In this document: in pieces, positions 1 to 5,484 of the stretch | How the letters are laid out: each line of letters begins with the position of its first letter | Position numbering within the stretch: the first letter of the stretch is position 1 | Source: a bacterium | Lineage (GTDB): Bacteria > Patescibacteria > Paceibacteria > UBA9973 > SBAW01 | Direction: 5' to 3' | DNA: 6,466 bases | NCBI GenBank assembly: GCA_021825025.1 | Contig: JAKAIP010000040.1 | Location: forward strand, 1 to 6,466 | The notes under the pieces: generated by a model | Told to the model about the DNA's origin: nothing | Databases searched by the model: none | Seen by the model: the letters and a program-made list of their open reading frames with translations, nothing else | Program-made: the position numbers and the translations under genes

Positions 1-1278
1 TCCGATCTTGAGTGCAGCCTGCACCGCAAGCACGGCAGTCTCCTTATCGCGAATCTCGCCGACCATAATGACATCAGGATCTTGGCGGAGAATAGACCGC
101 AACCCACTCGCGAAGGTATAGCCGATCTCTGGTCGCATCTGGCTCTGCGCCACACCAGGAATCTGATATTCGACCGGGTCTTCGAGAGAGACCACGTTCA
201 TTTTCTCGCGATCGAGTTCGGAGAGCATCGCGAACAATGTTGTTGATTTTCCAGAACCAGTCGGTCCGGCGATAAGGATGATGCCATATGGATTTTTCAA
301 CATACTGCGGATCTCCGCGAGATCGCTCTTACTGAATCCGATTGAATCAAGCGTGACAGTGTTCTCTGATTGATCGAGAATACGCATCACCACCTTCTCG
401 CCGAATTCGGTCGGGAACGTCGACACGCGGAAGTCGATGCGGCGCTTTTCGACATTCGCCGAGAAACGCCCGTCTTGCGGTTTTCGTTTTTCGTCGAGAC
501 GAAGTTTCGCAAGAATCTTAATGCGGGCGACGACTGCGTCATGCACTTTTGCCGGAAGTTCGAGCGAGGTGTGGAGTGTCCCGTCCATACGGAAGCGAAC
601 ACGCGTCTTCGTCGCAGAAGGTTCGATGTGCACGTCTGAAGAATGGCCTTCGATAGCGTAGCGTAAGATGGTCGATACGATTTTTGTCACCGGCGCATCT
701 TCTTTGAGTTTCTCGCTTTTCCCGGAGAGATTCAGAACCTCTTCTGCAGTCACATCTTCTTTCTCGCCGCCCGGGGTACCCGGAGCAGCTTTTGCTTCGC
801 CAGGCTGCGGCGCCTTAACTGTTTCGTACTCAGAGAGCGCTTGACCAATCTCCCCCGACAGATTTTCATACGACTGAATCACGCGATCAAAATCCTGTTT
901 CGTTATGAGAAATATCTTATACGGAAGACCGATTTTCCCTGAAATAAACTGGAGGGCATCGATAGCCTCGATGTTATCGGGGTCCACAATACCCACTGCC
1001 AGTACGCCGTCTTCTTGATCGAGCGGCACAAACCCATAGTGTCGCGCCGACTCGATTGGGATATAGCCGAAAACATCTTCGTTGGCAGGCGGATCGCCGA
1101 GCACCCGACTCGGAATACCGTAATCTTTTGCAACAAGCTCAAGCGCGTCGGCAAGGGCGACTCCGTTTTCGGTAAACACCTCCCCTATGGGACGCTTTTT
1201 CGCAAGCTCTGCTTCAATTTCCGCGCGCGTATTCGCGGGAAACACACCTTTATCAACAAGAAGAGCGAGGAAGTTCAT
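1..1278 (-). CDS. pilB: Type IV pilus assembly ATPase PilB/GspE family (3' part beyond window)
   Basis: Secretion-superfamily hexameric ATPase that powers pilin extraction and pilus extension at the cytoplasmic face. The visible 426 residues run from the start to just after Walker B; the gene leaves the left edge in frame. Residues about 47-137 resemble an MshEN/T2SSE N-terminal domain (YGFVPL, then GVLAVGIVDPDNIEAIDAL). Residues about 145-185 are a Pro/Ala/Gly/Glu-rich linker. The core follows: SSDVHIEP near 213-220, FRMDG near 229-233, Walker A GPTGSGKST at 338-346, Asp box EDPVE at 366-370, and DPDVIMVGEIRD at 400-411 (Walker B, Glu408). The His box and any zinc-binding tetracysteine would lie outside the window. 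The start at 1278 is 3 bp after the PilP-like stop; an overlapping ATG at 1282 is out of frame and ends after nine codons. A weak AAAGG lies about 10 nt upstream. PilB is preferred over PilT because of the N-terminal domain and the pilMNO context. Confidence 0.95.
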   Translation of the reverse strand, partial: MNFLALLVDKGVFPANTRAEIEAELAKKRPIGEVFTENGVALADALELVAKDYGIPSRVLGDPPANEDVFGYIPIESARHYGFVPLDQEDGVLAVGIVDPDNIEAIDALQFISGKIGLPYKIFLITKQDFDRVIQSYENLSGEIGQALSEYETVKAPQPGEAKAAPGTPGGEKEDVTAEEVLNLSGKSEKLKEDAPVTKIVSTILRYAIEGHSSDVHIEPSATKTRVRFRMDGTLHTSLELPAKVHDAVVARIKILAKLRLDEKRKPQDGRFSANVEKRRIDFRVSTFPTEFGEKVVMRILDQSENTVTLDSIGFSKSDLAEIRSMLKNPYGIILIAGPTGSGKSTTLFAMLSELDREKMNVVSLEDPVEYQIPGVAQSQMRPEIGYTFASGLRSILRQDPDVIMVGEIRDKETAVLAVQAALKIG

Positions 1279-1281
1279 TCA

Positions 1282-1584
1282 TTACATGCCTTTTACGCCG
1301 GGAATCGGAGCAAAGGGATCGATTCGGCCAGAGGGTTCAGAGGTAACGACTGTAGAAATATCAACAAGCGCGGCAAATCGCGGGTCAGAGAAAATCGCAG
1401 TGTTGAAAGTGATTGGCTGAAGCTGACTTACCAGCGCCTGAAACTGCACCTCTGCCGCACTTCCAGAAGGCGTCGTGCTCGTAAGCGGTGCCTGATTCCC
1501 TGTCGTCCCCGTCGAGTAGTACCAGTAGCCTCCTGCTACGAGAAGGAGGGTGATCACGACGACGATGATGGTATTTTTTGACAT
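1282..1584 (-). CDS. Small PilP-like inner-membrane protein of the pilus operon
   Basis: A 100-residue protein with an N-terminal membrane helix (about 5-23, no lipobox cysteine), a Thr/Ser/Gly-rich linker (about 24-43) and a short extracytoplasmic segment holding FSDPRFAALVDIS (65-77) and SGRIDPFAPI (85-94). Proteobacterial PilP carries a comparable R(D/S)PF-type motif in the N-terminal region that contacts PilN/PilO, followed by a beta domain that docks on the PilQ secretin. Here the chain stops six residues after the motif, so only the PilN/PilO-facing part could exist. It lies between pilO (11 bp gap) and pilB (3 bp gap) in one operon. No Shine-Dalgarno is visible before the ATG. The PilP relationship is inferred from motif, topology and position; homology is unproven, and 'hypothetical pilus-operon membrane protein' is the cautious label. 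Confidence 0.8.
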   Translation of the reverse strand: MSKNTIIVVVITLLLVAGGYWYYSTGTTGNQAPLTSTTPSGSAAEVQFQALVSQLQPITFNTAIFSDPRFAALVDISTVVTSEPSGRIDPFAPIPGVKGM

Positions 1585-1595
1585 AGGAAGGTCGT

Positions 1596-2126
1596 TTAGT
1601 GGAGCCAGTAGAGGCGGATGGTCATTTGATACGTATACACGCCCGTATCAGAACCCTTCACGATAAGATTCTGCACATCAAGAAGACGAGCACTTTTCTC
1701 GACGCCCGAGAGGAATGTCTGCAGGGCGGAGAACGTACCCGCGGCCGAGAGCGACAAGTCGACCGAGCCAACCGGATTTCCTGACGATGAGGAATTGTCT
1801 CCTGTCATAACGTCGATATTTGCAATCGAGAGCTGCGAGCGAGCAGCGAGCGCATTTAGGTCGAGAATGACATGGACGTTATCGACTGAACTGGGAAGGA
1901 AGTTTGAGAGTGCGGTCAGTTCTTTTGGATCAATAGCATCGCGGGCGGCGGCGAGCTGATTCTGTTGATTCGTATAATTATTTGCCGCGGCGAGCGCCTT
2001 ATTATCGTCATCAATAGCCGCTTTCACGGTCGCAATAGGACCATTCCACGTTGCGTCTATGTAGAAAAAGAATATGTTGGCGGCAACAATGAGAGCGAGC
2101 AGAGGGATGACGCGGCTACTGTTCAT
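1596..2126 (-). CDS. pilO: Type IV pilus assembly protein PilO
   Basis: A 176-residue bitopic membrane protein that pairs with PilN to form the inner-membrane alignment complex of the pilus. It has a very short cytoplasmic N-terminus, one membrane helix (about 6-24), an Ala/Asn/Gln-rich likely coiled coil (about 30-65), then a C-terminal ferredoxin-like domain. In that domain, the segment near 83-105 (VILDLNALAARSQLSIANI) and TFSALQTFLSGVEKSARLL (131-149) match the PilO pattern, and it ends in a strand YTYQMTIRLYW. A Ser/Gly-rich loop at about 109-120 separates the halves. The ATG overlaps the pilN stop as ATGA, pointing to translational coupling. No clear ribosome binding site is present. 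It could be confused with PilN, but the order after pilM and the minimal cytoplasmic tail favour PilO. Confidence 0.88.
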   Translation of the reverse strand: MNSSRVIPLLALIVAANIFFFYIDATWNGPIATVKAAIDDDNKALAAANNYTNQQNQLAAARDAIDPKELTALSNFLPSSVDNVHVILDLNALAARSQLSIANIDVMTGDNSSSSGNPVGSVDLSLSAAGTFSALQTFLSGVEKSARLLDVQNLIVKGSDTGVYTYQMTIRLYWLH

Positions 2127-2749
2127 GGTGTGGTGGTCGAGGCTGCTCCTGTAGCAGAGGGGGTACCAGTCGGTGAGAAAGCAATGAGCTTCGGATCAAG
2201 TGTTGCTGAGAAACCAAAAGAGACGGAGCCGTCTTTATTGATGTTCATCTTCGAGAAAATAGCGTCCTTAATACGACCATCTGCCGCAAACGCATTCGAT
2301 GCGACAGAGAGCGCATTGAAACTCTTCGCGAGACCGGTACCGTCCACTTTTGTGGTACCGGTAGGATCGACAGTGACGTGCAGCGAATCAAACCGCACCG
2401 TGACGGGGAGAATAGATTCAAGTACCGCAAAGAATCCCGAGAGTGCAATGTGGCTATCAAGCAGTTTCTGACCTGCATTAAGACGATCTCGCAGCTGCAC
2501 GAAGCCGGTCACCGTTGCTGGGTCAATCGCTGCCTCAGCTTTTGCAAGTTCAGCGTCTTTCGCAACCTTATTTGCCGCAAGCACCCGCCCGTAGAAAAAG
2601 ACGCCTATCGCAAGCGCAAAAACGACTGCAAGAATTGAGTACGCGACGAACCCAAACATACCTCCAAACTCAGGCCCAGCGTTTCGACGAGTCGTAGTCG
2701 TCGTGGCATGGGGAACAAAGGAGGTTGGTATCGTCGGGAGAGGAGCCAT
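2123..2749 (-). CDS. pilN: Type IV pilus assembly protein PilN-like
   Basis: A 208-residue bitopic protein in the PilN position, next to pilM. Residues 1-32 form a cytoplasmic tail with PTIPTSFVP (5-13) and a Thr tract. Residues about 33-55 are one membrane helix, 56-100 a likely coiled coil (Ala/Lys/Glu-rich), and 100-190 an alpha/beta domain with two strand-rich blocks (VRFDSLHVTVD; SVSFGFSATLD). The C-terminus (192-208) is a Ser/Thr/Pro/Ala tail. Canonical PilN tails carry an INLLP-type motif that docks in a PilM groove; that motif is absent and TSFVP may replace it. The start is uncertain: ATG at 2749 is chosen over an in-frame GTG at 2770, which directly follows a stop; neither has a Shine-Dalgarno. 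The gene ends in TGA within the 4-bp overlap with pilO, which supports a standard stop code. Confidence 0.85.
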   Translation of the reverse strand: MAPLPTIPTSFVPHATTTTTRRNAGPEFGGMFGFVAYSILAVVFALAIGVFFYGRVLAANKVAKDAELAKAEAAIDPATVTGFVQLRDRLNAGQKLLDSHIALSGFFAVLESILPVTVRFDSLHVTVDPTGTTKVDGTGLAKSFNALSVASNAFAADGRIKDAIFSKMNINKDGSVSFGFSATLDPKLIAFSPTGTPSATGAASTTTP

Positions 2750-2810
2750 TTCAAATACAGTATACGACACTTACGCAAGCATCATAGATACGCTCTGTGC
2801 AAAACGTTAC

Positions 2811-3884
2811 TTAACTCTCATCAAGCTTGCGCAATGCAAGACCAACCGCAACCGCAAACTCTGGACCAATCTCTTCAAGAATCGGTCGCATAAATGCCGG
2901 TGCCTCGGTCTTCGCAAATGGATCAGCGACATGCACATCGATTGAGAAAATATTTTTTGCGTACTCCCCAAGCGACTTCGTCACTCCCCCACCACCCGTG
3001 AGTACAACTGACACAACTGACTTATTGTGCGATGTCTCATACTGCAGCATCACCCGTCGCGCTTCTGAGAAAATGCGGGAGAAGATCATCTCCGACTCCT
3101 TCTGCGCCGTACCGCCTTCTATCCCCTCCCCTTTCTTGATCGTCTCTGCCTGAGCAATCGACAAGCCGGAAGAGACTGAGATGGCTCGCGTGATGTCCTG
3201 GCTGCCGGTACTGAACGAGTGTGAGAGCGCAACAATACCGTGCTCAACCACATACACTTTTGTTGAAGCGGCACCGATATCAAGCACCAAAACTGGCTTG
3301 ATAGGCTCATCGACGACCGCACGTATTGTACTGAAAATCTCTATTTCATAGAACGATGCCTCAAGTCCTGCTCCCTTCGTGACGGTCTGAAGGAGCGTCA
3401 GCTCGTCGTTATGAACAGCGACCACCAGCACCTCGACTGTTTTCTGTTCTTGCACCTCCCCCTGCGGACCGATCTTCGGCACAATAAACCAATCCAGTTG
3501 CACCTCGCTCATTGGTACTGGAATGTATTTGCGCGCCTCAAGCTCGACAATGGTTTTCTGTTCTTCTTTGCTCTTCCGGTACGGAAGGGTGACAAGTGAC
3601 AAGAGCGAGCGAGCAAACGGAATCGAAACACCGCAACTTTTTGTCGTGACTTTCGCTTCTCGCAATAAATCTTTGAGCGTTTCGGTGATCTGATCGGGCG
3701 CAAGATTCGTCGCCTGTCCCACCTCTCCTCCACCATACGGACCGAGAGCAAGCTCACCATAGGTCTCGAGTATCGCTCTCCCTCCTTGTTCGCGTAACTG
3801 CACCACCTTCAACGAGGAAGAGCCGATGTCGATACCGAGTACACTTTGTCCTTTCTTAGGAAAGAAAAAATCGAGAAGCGTCAT
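2811..3884 (-). CDS. pilM: Type IV pilus assembly protein PilM, actin/FtsA-like
   Basis: A 357-residue cytoplasmic actin-fold protein that binds the PilN tail and links the inner-membrane platform to the PilB motor. Nucleotide-site signatures are complete: phosphate-1 LGIDIGSSSLKVV (16-28), phosphate-2 LVLDIGAASTKVYV (199-212) and the adenosine loop LTGGGGVTKSLGEY (295-308). The segment KSKEEQKTIVELEARKYIPV (104-123), followed by a Leu-Asp-Trp at 130-132, is the usual PilM subdomain pattern, and the C-terminus has FAVAVGLALR (343-352). Full length for the family. The start fits the usual N-terminus (a short hydrophobic stretch FFFPKK before the first phosphate loop). It is the first gene of the minus-strand operon, with 61 bp before the chosen pilN ATG. 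Its ATG lies 14 bp from the divergent comF ATG, and no Shine-Dalgarno is correctly spaced. Confidence 0.95.
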   Translation of the reverse strand: MTLLDFFFPKKGQSVLGIDIGSSSLKVVQLREQGGRAILETYGELALGPYGGGEVGQATNLAPDQITETLKDLLREAKVTTKSCGVSIPFARSLLSLVTLPYRKSKEEQKTIVELEARKYIPVPMSEVQLDWFIVPKIGPQGEVQEQKTVEVLVVAVHNDELTLLQTVTKGAGLEASFYEIEIFSTIRAVVDEPIKPVLVLDIGAASTKVYVVEHGIVALSHSFSTGSQDITRAISVSSGLSIAQAETIKKGEGIEGGTAQKESEMIFSRIFSEARRVMLQYETSHNKSVVSVVLTGGGGVTKSLGEYAKNIFSIDVHVADPFAKTEAPAFMRPILEEIGPEFAVAVGLALRKLDES

Positions 3885-3898
3885 GTCACAATACTACC
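3885..3898. promoter_or_regulatory. 14-bp divergent start region between pilM and comF
   Basis: The two start codons face away from each other across 14 bp, too little for separate leaders with ribosome binding sites. On the minus strand a TAGTAT hexamer (3896-3891) ends 7 bp before the pilM A. On the plus strand CACAAT (3887-3892) ends 7 bp before the comF A. If these are -10 boxes, both messages would begin at or next to the start codon, that is leaderless. No convincing -35 element is seen for either. The geometry is seen directly; the promoter reading is inference. Confidence 0.35.
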
Positions 3899-4507
3899 AT
3901 GCTCCATATTCTCGACGTACTCTTCCCGCCACGTGAAGATGAAAAACTTGTGCGAGATCTCCCTGGGAATGCCCTTCTCGCCTACCTCACCCCGCAACTC
4001 GTCAGTGCGACACGTCCGAGTACCGTCGTGCTTCTCCCTTTTGCAGAGTCGCTCGTGCGCTCCGCGATTCACGAAGCAAAGTACCATGGCTCGCCAGCTG
4101 CATTTACGCTGCTTGCGCACGTGCTCACTACTCACCTCACGACATACGCACCTGACTCGCCCGCCGTCATTCTCGTGCCAGTACCTCTCGGGGTACAGCG
4201 CCGACGCGAACGTGGGTACAATCAAGTAGAAGAGATAGCGAAACGTGCCGCTCAGAAACTCGATCTCACTCTTGCTCCCGCGCTCCTCAAGCGGACCCGC
4301 GAAACAGTCTCACAGGTCTCTCTTCCCCGAGAAACCCGTGAGGAAAATATGCGCGGAGCTTTCAAAGCCCCGCACCCCCTCGACCCTGCTTGTACCTATA
4401 TAGTTATTGACGACGTCCTTACGACGGGAGCTACCCTCCAGGGCGCAGTTGAAGCACTCCGGGCGGCAGGTGCGACAACGATCGTTCCCCTCGCCCTCGC
4501 GCACTAA
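3899..4507 (+). CDS. comF: ComF-family phosphoribosyltransferase without zinc ribbon
   Basis: A 202-residue type I phosphoribosyltransferase-fold protein related to ComF/GntX, a soluble protein needed for transformation in several bacteria; its substrate is not settled. Visible blocks in order: LPFAESLVRSAIHEAKYHG (46-64), PVPLGVQRRRERGYNQ (94-109), the TRETVSQVSLPRETREENM run (133-151) ending in RGAF, and the PRPP loop VIDDVLTTGATL (169-180). The usual N-terminal four-cysteine zinc ribbon is missing: after LDVLFPP (5-11) the chain runs straight to the helical lead-in, with no CxxC pairs. The ATG at 3899 fits the family's typical hydrophobic start. The gene diverges from pilM, and tRNA-Ser begins 22 bp after its stop, so the two may share a transcript. 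Context suggests a competence role beside the pilus, but a housekeeping phosphoribosyltransferase is possible. Confidence 0.92.
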   Translation: MLHILDVLFPPREDEKLVRDLPGNALLAYLTPQLVSATRPSTVVLLPFAESLVRSAIHEAKYHGSPAAFTLLAHVLTTHLTTYAPDSPAVILVPVPLGVQRRRERGYNQVEEIAKRAAQKLDLTLAPALLKRTRETVSQVSLPRETREENMRGAFKAPHPLDPACTYIVIDDVLTTGATLQGAVEALRAAGATTIVPLALAH

Positions 4508-4528
4508 ATTTGCTACTCTGTCTGGAAC

Positions 4529-4615
4529 GGAGACGTGGCTGAGTGGTCGAAAGTACCTCACTGCTAACGAGGCGGGGTGGAAACACCCCCGTGGGTTCGA
4601 ATCCCACCGTCTCCG
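4529..4615 (+). tRNA. tRNA-Ser (anticodon GCU)
   Basis: A class II tRNA of 87 nt including the discriminator base. The acceptor stem GGAGACG (4529-4535) pairs perfectly with CGTCTCC (4608-4614), with discriminator G4615 as expected for serine. The anticodon loop CTGCTAA sits on a CCTC/GAGG stem and gives GCU, reading AGC/AGU codons. The long variable arm has a GGGGTG/CACCCC-type stem with a GAAA-like loop. The T-arm is GTGGG (4591-4595), TTCGAAT, CCCAC (4603-4607). CCA is not encoded: the next bases are CAA. Upstream, TGCTACTCT (4511-4519) could be a weak extended -10, or the gene may be read through from comF. Confidence 0.96.
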
Positions 4616-4616
4616 C
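4601..4616 (+). repeat. tRNA-Ser 3' end, copy 1 of a direct repeat
   Basis: ATCCCACCGTCTCCGC, spanning the T-arm 3' strand, acceptor 3' strand and discriminator of the tRNA. It recurs at 4750-4765 with 14 of 16 bases identical, the first ten exactly. This layout resembles the att duplication left by elements that integrate into tRNA 3' ends, but no integrase is present and the spacing is only 149 bp. Confidence 0.6.
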
Positions 4617-4643
4617 AAATGGGCTCCGCACATTTGCGGGACG
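4608..4643 (+). other. Hairpin that shares the tRNA acceptor 3' strand
   Basis: CCGCAAATG (4613-4621) pairs perfectly with CATTTGCGG (4631-4639) around a 9-nt loop. The stem extends by CGTC (4608-4611) with GACG (4640-4643) if T4612 is bulged. The 5' arm therefore uses the last acceptor-stem bases of the tRNA. There is no T-tract after it, so it is not a typical intrinsic terminator. It could guide 3' processing or compete with tRNA folding. Confidence 0.5.
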
Positions 4644-4644
4644 A

Positions 4645-4663
4645 GCAGTGCTGGGAGCACTGC
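4645..4663 (+). other. Perfect 8-bp hairpin in tRNA-Ser downstream region
   Basis: GCAGTGCT (4645-4652) and AGCACTGC (4656-4663) are perfect complements around a GGG loop. It lies immediately before a partial T-arm copy, the position a class II variable arm would take in a tRNA-like fold. No poly-T follows on either strand, so terminator function is not supported. Confidence 0.5.
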
Positions 4664-4665
4664 GT

Positions 4666-4767
4666 GTGGGATTCGAAGACCTTGTGAGCAGATTTTGCGA
4701 GTACACGAAGCAAAATCTCCACAAGGTGTACTGCTCCTGTAAGGAGAGGATCCCACCGTTTCCACCA
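4666..4767 (+). ncRNA. Candidate structured RNA: interrupted tRNA 3'-half copy ending in CCA
   Basis: GTGGGATTCGAA (4666-4677) nearly copies the tRNA-Ser T-arm 5' side, with one extra A. ATCCCACCGTTTCCACCA (4750-4767) copies its 3' side and acceptor strand, now with an ACCA end. Together GTGGGAT and ATCCCAC form a 7-bp stem, extendable to 9 bp with one wobble. Between them are 72 nt with a nested hairpin: ACCTTGTG (4679-4686) with CACAAGGT (4720-4727), and AGATTTTGC (4690-4698) with GCAAAATCT (4710-4718), both perfect. Loop AGTAC (4700-4704) can pair with GTACT (4728-4732). CTCC/GGAG (4734-4737/4743-4746) forms a small last stem. No gene fits here. It may be a tRNA relic with an insertion, a small mobile repeat, or a functional RNA; the structures are seen, the identity is unknown. 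Confidence 0.35.
4750..4765 (+). repeat. tRNA-Ser 3' end, copy 2 of a direct repeat
   Basis: ATCCCACCGTTTCCAC, matching the tRNA copy at 4601-4616 except for two transitions. CGTTTCC (4757-4763) could still pair with the tRNA 5' acceptor strand GGAGACG using one G-U pair, and it is followed by A and an encoded CCA, which the real tRNA gene lacks. Confidence 0.6.
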
Positions 4768-4783
4768 GCACAAGATGACTGTA

Positions 4784-5476
4784 TTACCACGCACCGTCGG
4801 TCGCCCTCTTCTCGTCAGAGACAATTTTACCGTCATCAATTTTCACCATACGCTCTGCAAAGCGCGCGAACTCCGCTTCGTGCGTCACCATAATAATCGT
4901 CTGCCCTTCCTGATGTAGCTCTTTAAAAATATCCATCACGATAAGGGAGGCTTCCTTGTCGAGATTTGCTGTCGGCTCATCGGCGAAGAGGACTTCTGGC
5001 TTATGTGCAATCGCCCGAGAGATCGATACGCGTTGTTGCTCTCCTCCGGAGAGTTGGCTTGGGAGATTCTTCAAACGCTTCCCGAGTCCGACACGCTCGA
5101 GCGCCGCCGCGGCCTTCGTCTCTGCAACAGAATTCGAGAGTCCCTGCATCAGGAGCGGGAGCGCAACATTCTCGACCGCTGTCAGCTCAGGCAAGAGGGC
5201 ATAGTCTTGAAACACGTAGCCGAATTTTGCGAGACGAAAAAGCACTCGCTCACCCTCGCTCATCAAATGCGTGTCTTTCCCGCTAATAGTAATGTCGCCC
5301 GAGGTCGGCTCGTCAAGAAGTGAGATCTGGTAGAGCAGCGTACTCTTCCCCGCTCCCGAGCGCCCCATAATCGCAACGAACTCCCCATCAGTGATAGTGA
5401 AATTGATACCTTTCAATACCCGTGTCTCGACAGGTCCATCGGTAAACGTCTTCGTGAGATTTTTTACATCAATCAT
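4784..5476 (-). CDS. ABC transporter ATP-binding protein, MacB/LolD/FtsE type
   Basis: A 230-residue ATPase that would form a dimer on the cytoplasmic side of the FtsX-type permease encoded just upstream. All nucleotide-binding motifs are intact: Walker [10 protein letters not shown] (38-46), Q-loop Gln90, signature LSGGEQQR (142-149), Walker B VLFADEP with Glu167 (162-168), D-loop NLD (171-173) and H-loop His199. The [10 protein letters not shown] segment (53-62) after Walker A is typical of the MacB/LolD (mechanotransmission) group. Normal length. It starts 8 bp after the permease stop, so the two are one operon; no Shine-Dalgarno precedes the ATG. The substrate cannot be read from the sequence: lipoprotein, peptide or drug export and envelope signalling are all possible. 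Confidence 0.95.
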   Translation of the reverse strand: MIDVKNLTKTFTDGPVETRVLKGINFTITDGEFVAIMGRSGAGKSTLLYQISLLDEPTSGDITISGKDTHLMSEGERVLFRLAKFGYVFQDYALLPELTAVENVALPLLMQGLSNSVAETKAAAALERVGLGKRLKNLPSQLSGGEQQRVSISRAIAHKPEVLFADEPTANLDKEASLIVMDIFKELHQEGQTIIMVTHEAEFARFAERMVKIDDGKIVSDEKRATDGAW

Positions 5477-5484
5477 ACTAGTAG

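Noticed and set aside
1015..1581. 188-codon plus-strand open frame opposite pilB and the pilP-like gene
   Set aside because: It is antisense to two well-supported genes, is rich in Arg/Lys/Ser with no recognisable domain, and fits a shadow frame caused by the codon use of the minus-strand genes.
2750..2810. Possible internal promoter before pilN (TATACT at 2764-2759, TATGAT at 2785-2780, minus strand)
   Set aside because: The -10-like hexamers have no matching -35 at 16-18 bp, and the AT-rich gap makes chance matches likely.
4529..4767. Group I or group II intron in tRNA-Ser
   Set aside because: The tRNA is complete without splicing, the extra segment is far too short, and I see no conserved intron core motifs.
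4616..4767. tmRNA, SRP RNA or 6S RNA in the structured region
   Set aside because: There is no tag-coding frame or intact tmRNA T-arm, no SRP GGAAGG-type tetraloop region and no long 6S-like bubble.
4616..4783. Bidirectional intrinsic terminator between tRNA-Ser and the convergent ABC ATPase gene
   Set aside because: Several stable hairpins exist, but none is followed by a T-run on either strand. A non-canonical terminator remains possible.
4310..4790. Minus-strand open frames of 119 and 153 codons across the tRNA-Ser gene and comF end
   Set aside because: They translate the antisense of the tRNA and give the phrases typical of spurious tRNA-overlap ORFs (GFEPTGVFPP-like, SNPRGCFHP-like). 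They overlap a solid tRNA and comF.
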